Shown here: in pieces, positions 6,032-6,051 of the stretch | Position numbering within the stretch: position 1 is the stretch's first letter | Layout of the letters: every line of letters starts with the position of its first letter | Source of the DNA: FEN-1250 sp039918615 | GTDB lineage: Bacteria; Gemmatimonadota; Gemmatimonadetes; Gemmatimonadales; Gemmatimonadaceae | NCBI GenBank assembly: GCA_039918615.1 | Contig: JBDSHG010000009.1 | Location: 1 to 6,051 of the forward strand | Length of the DNA: 6,051 nt | Reading direction: 5' to 3' | Notes under the pieces: model-generated | The model's input: only the letters and a program-made list of their open reading frames with translations | What the model was told of the DNA's origin: nothing | The model's database searches: none | Translations under genes and position numbers: made by a program

Positions 6032-6051
6032 TACAGATAGATGCCGCCGGG

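Noticed and set aside
1..6051. CRISPR arrays, tRNA or rRNA genes, insertion-sequence ends, retron- or toxin-antitoxin-like pairs
   Set aside because: Nothing with regular spaced repeats, RNA-gene signatures, transposase or reverse-transcriptase motifs was found on either strand by eye.

Overview
The base composition (GC-rich, dense coding) and gene families point to a soil- or sediment-type Gram-negative bacterium. The best guess is Gemmatimonadota, with Acidobacteriota as the alternative. The clues are an FtsX/MacB-like permease of the kind amplified in those phyla, a lipoprotein whose mature start reads C-S-D-S-S-G-P, and an ECF sigma factor followed by an anti-sigma-like protein without a zinc motif. 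No marker gene in the window settles the phylum.

Layout. Left half, plus strand (1-3280): the C-terminal end of an ABC transporter permease, then a sigma-54-dependent NtrC-type response regulator, then an NtrY-like membrane histidine kinase. The spacing is tight (42 bp, then an 11-bp overlap), so the three are probably one transcription unit. The likely logic is that the kinase senses a membrane or transport signal, phosphorylates the regulator, and the regulator drives sigma-54 promoters, possibly including one upstream of the permease and outside the window.

Right half, minus strand (6031 down to 3320): an ECF sigma-70 factor, an anti-sigma-like membrane protein overlapping it by ATGA, and, after a 187-bp gap, a predicted outer-membrane lipoprotein with an Asp/His-rich tail. 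The two halves converge, with 39 bp between the stop codons at 3280 and 3320 and no convincing terminator.

Most unusual points: (a) the 375-residue anti-sigma-like ORF looks like two proteins joined in frame, with a second export-type hydrophobic segment and a 26-bp near-palindrome at the junction; (b) the kinase has almost no periplasmic loop and sits beside an FtsX-type permease, suggesting transporter-linked or intramembrane sensing coupled to sigma-54; (c) the regulator carries variant GAFTGA and Walker A motifs; (d) the lipoprotein ends in a repeat-encoded Asp/His tail. I see no mobile element, CRISPR array, tRNA, rRNA or clear riboswitch, and no wholly new system. Outside the genes, the only gap longer than 50 bp is 4178-4364.
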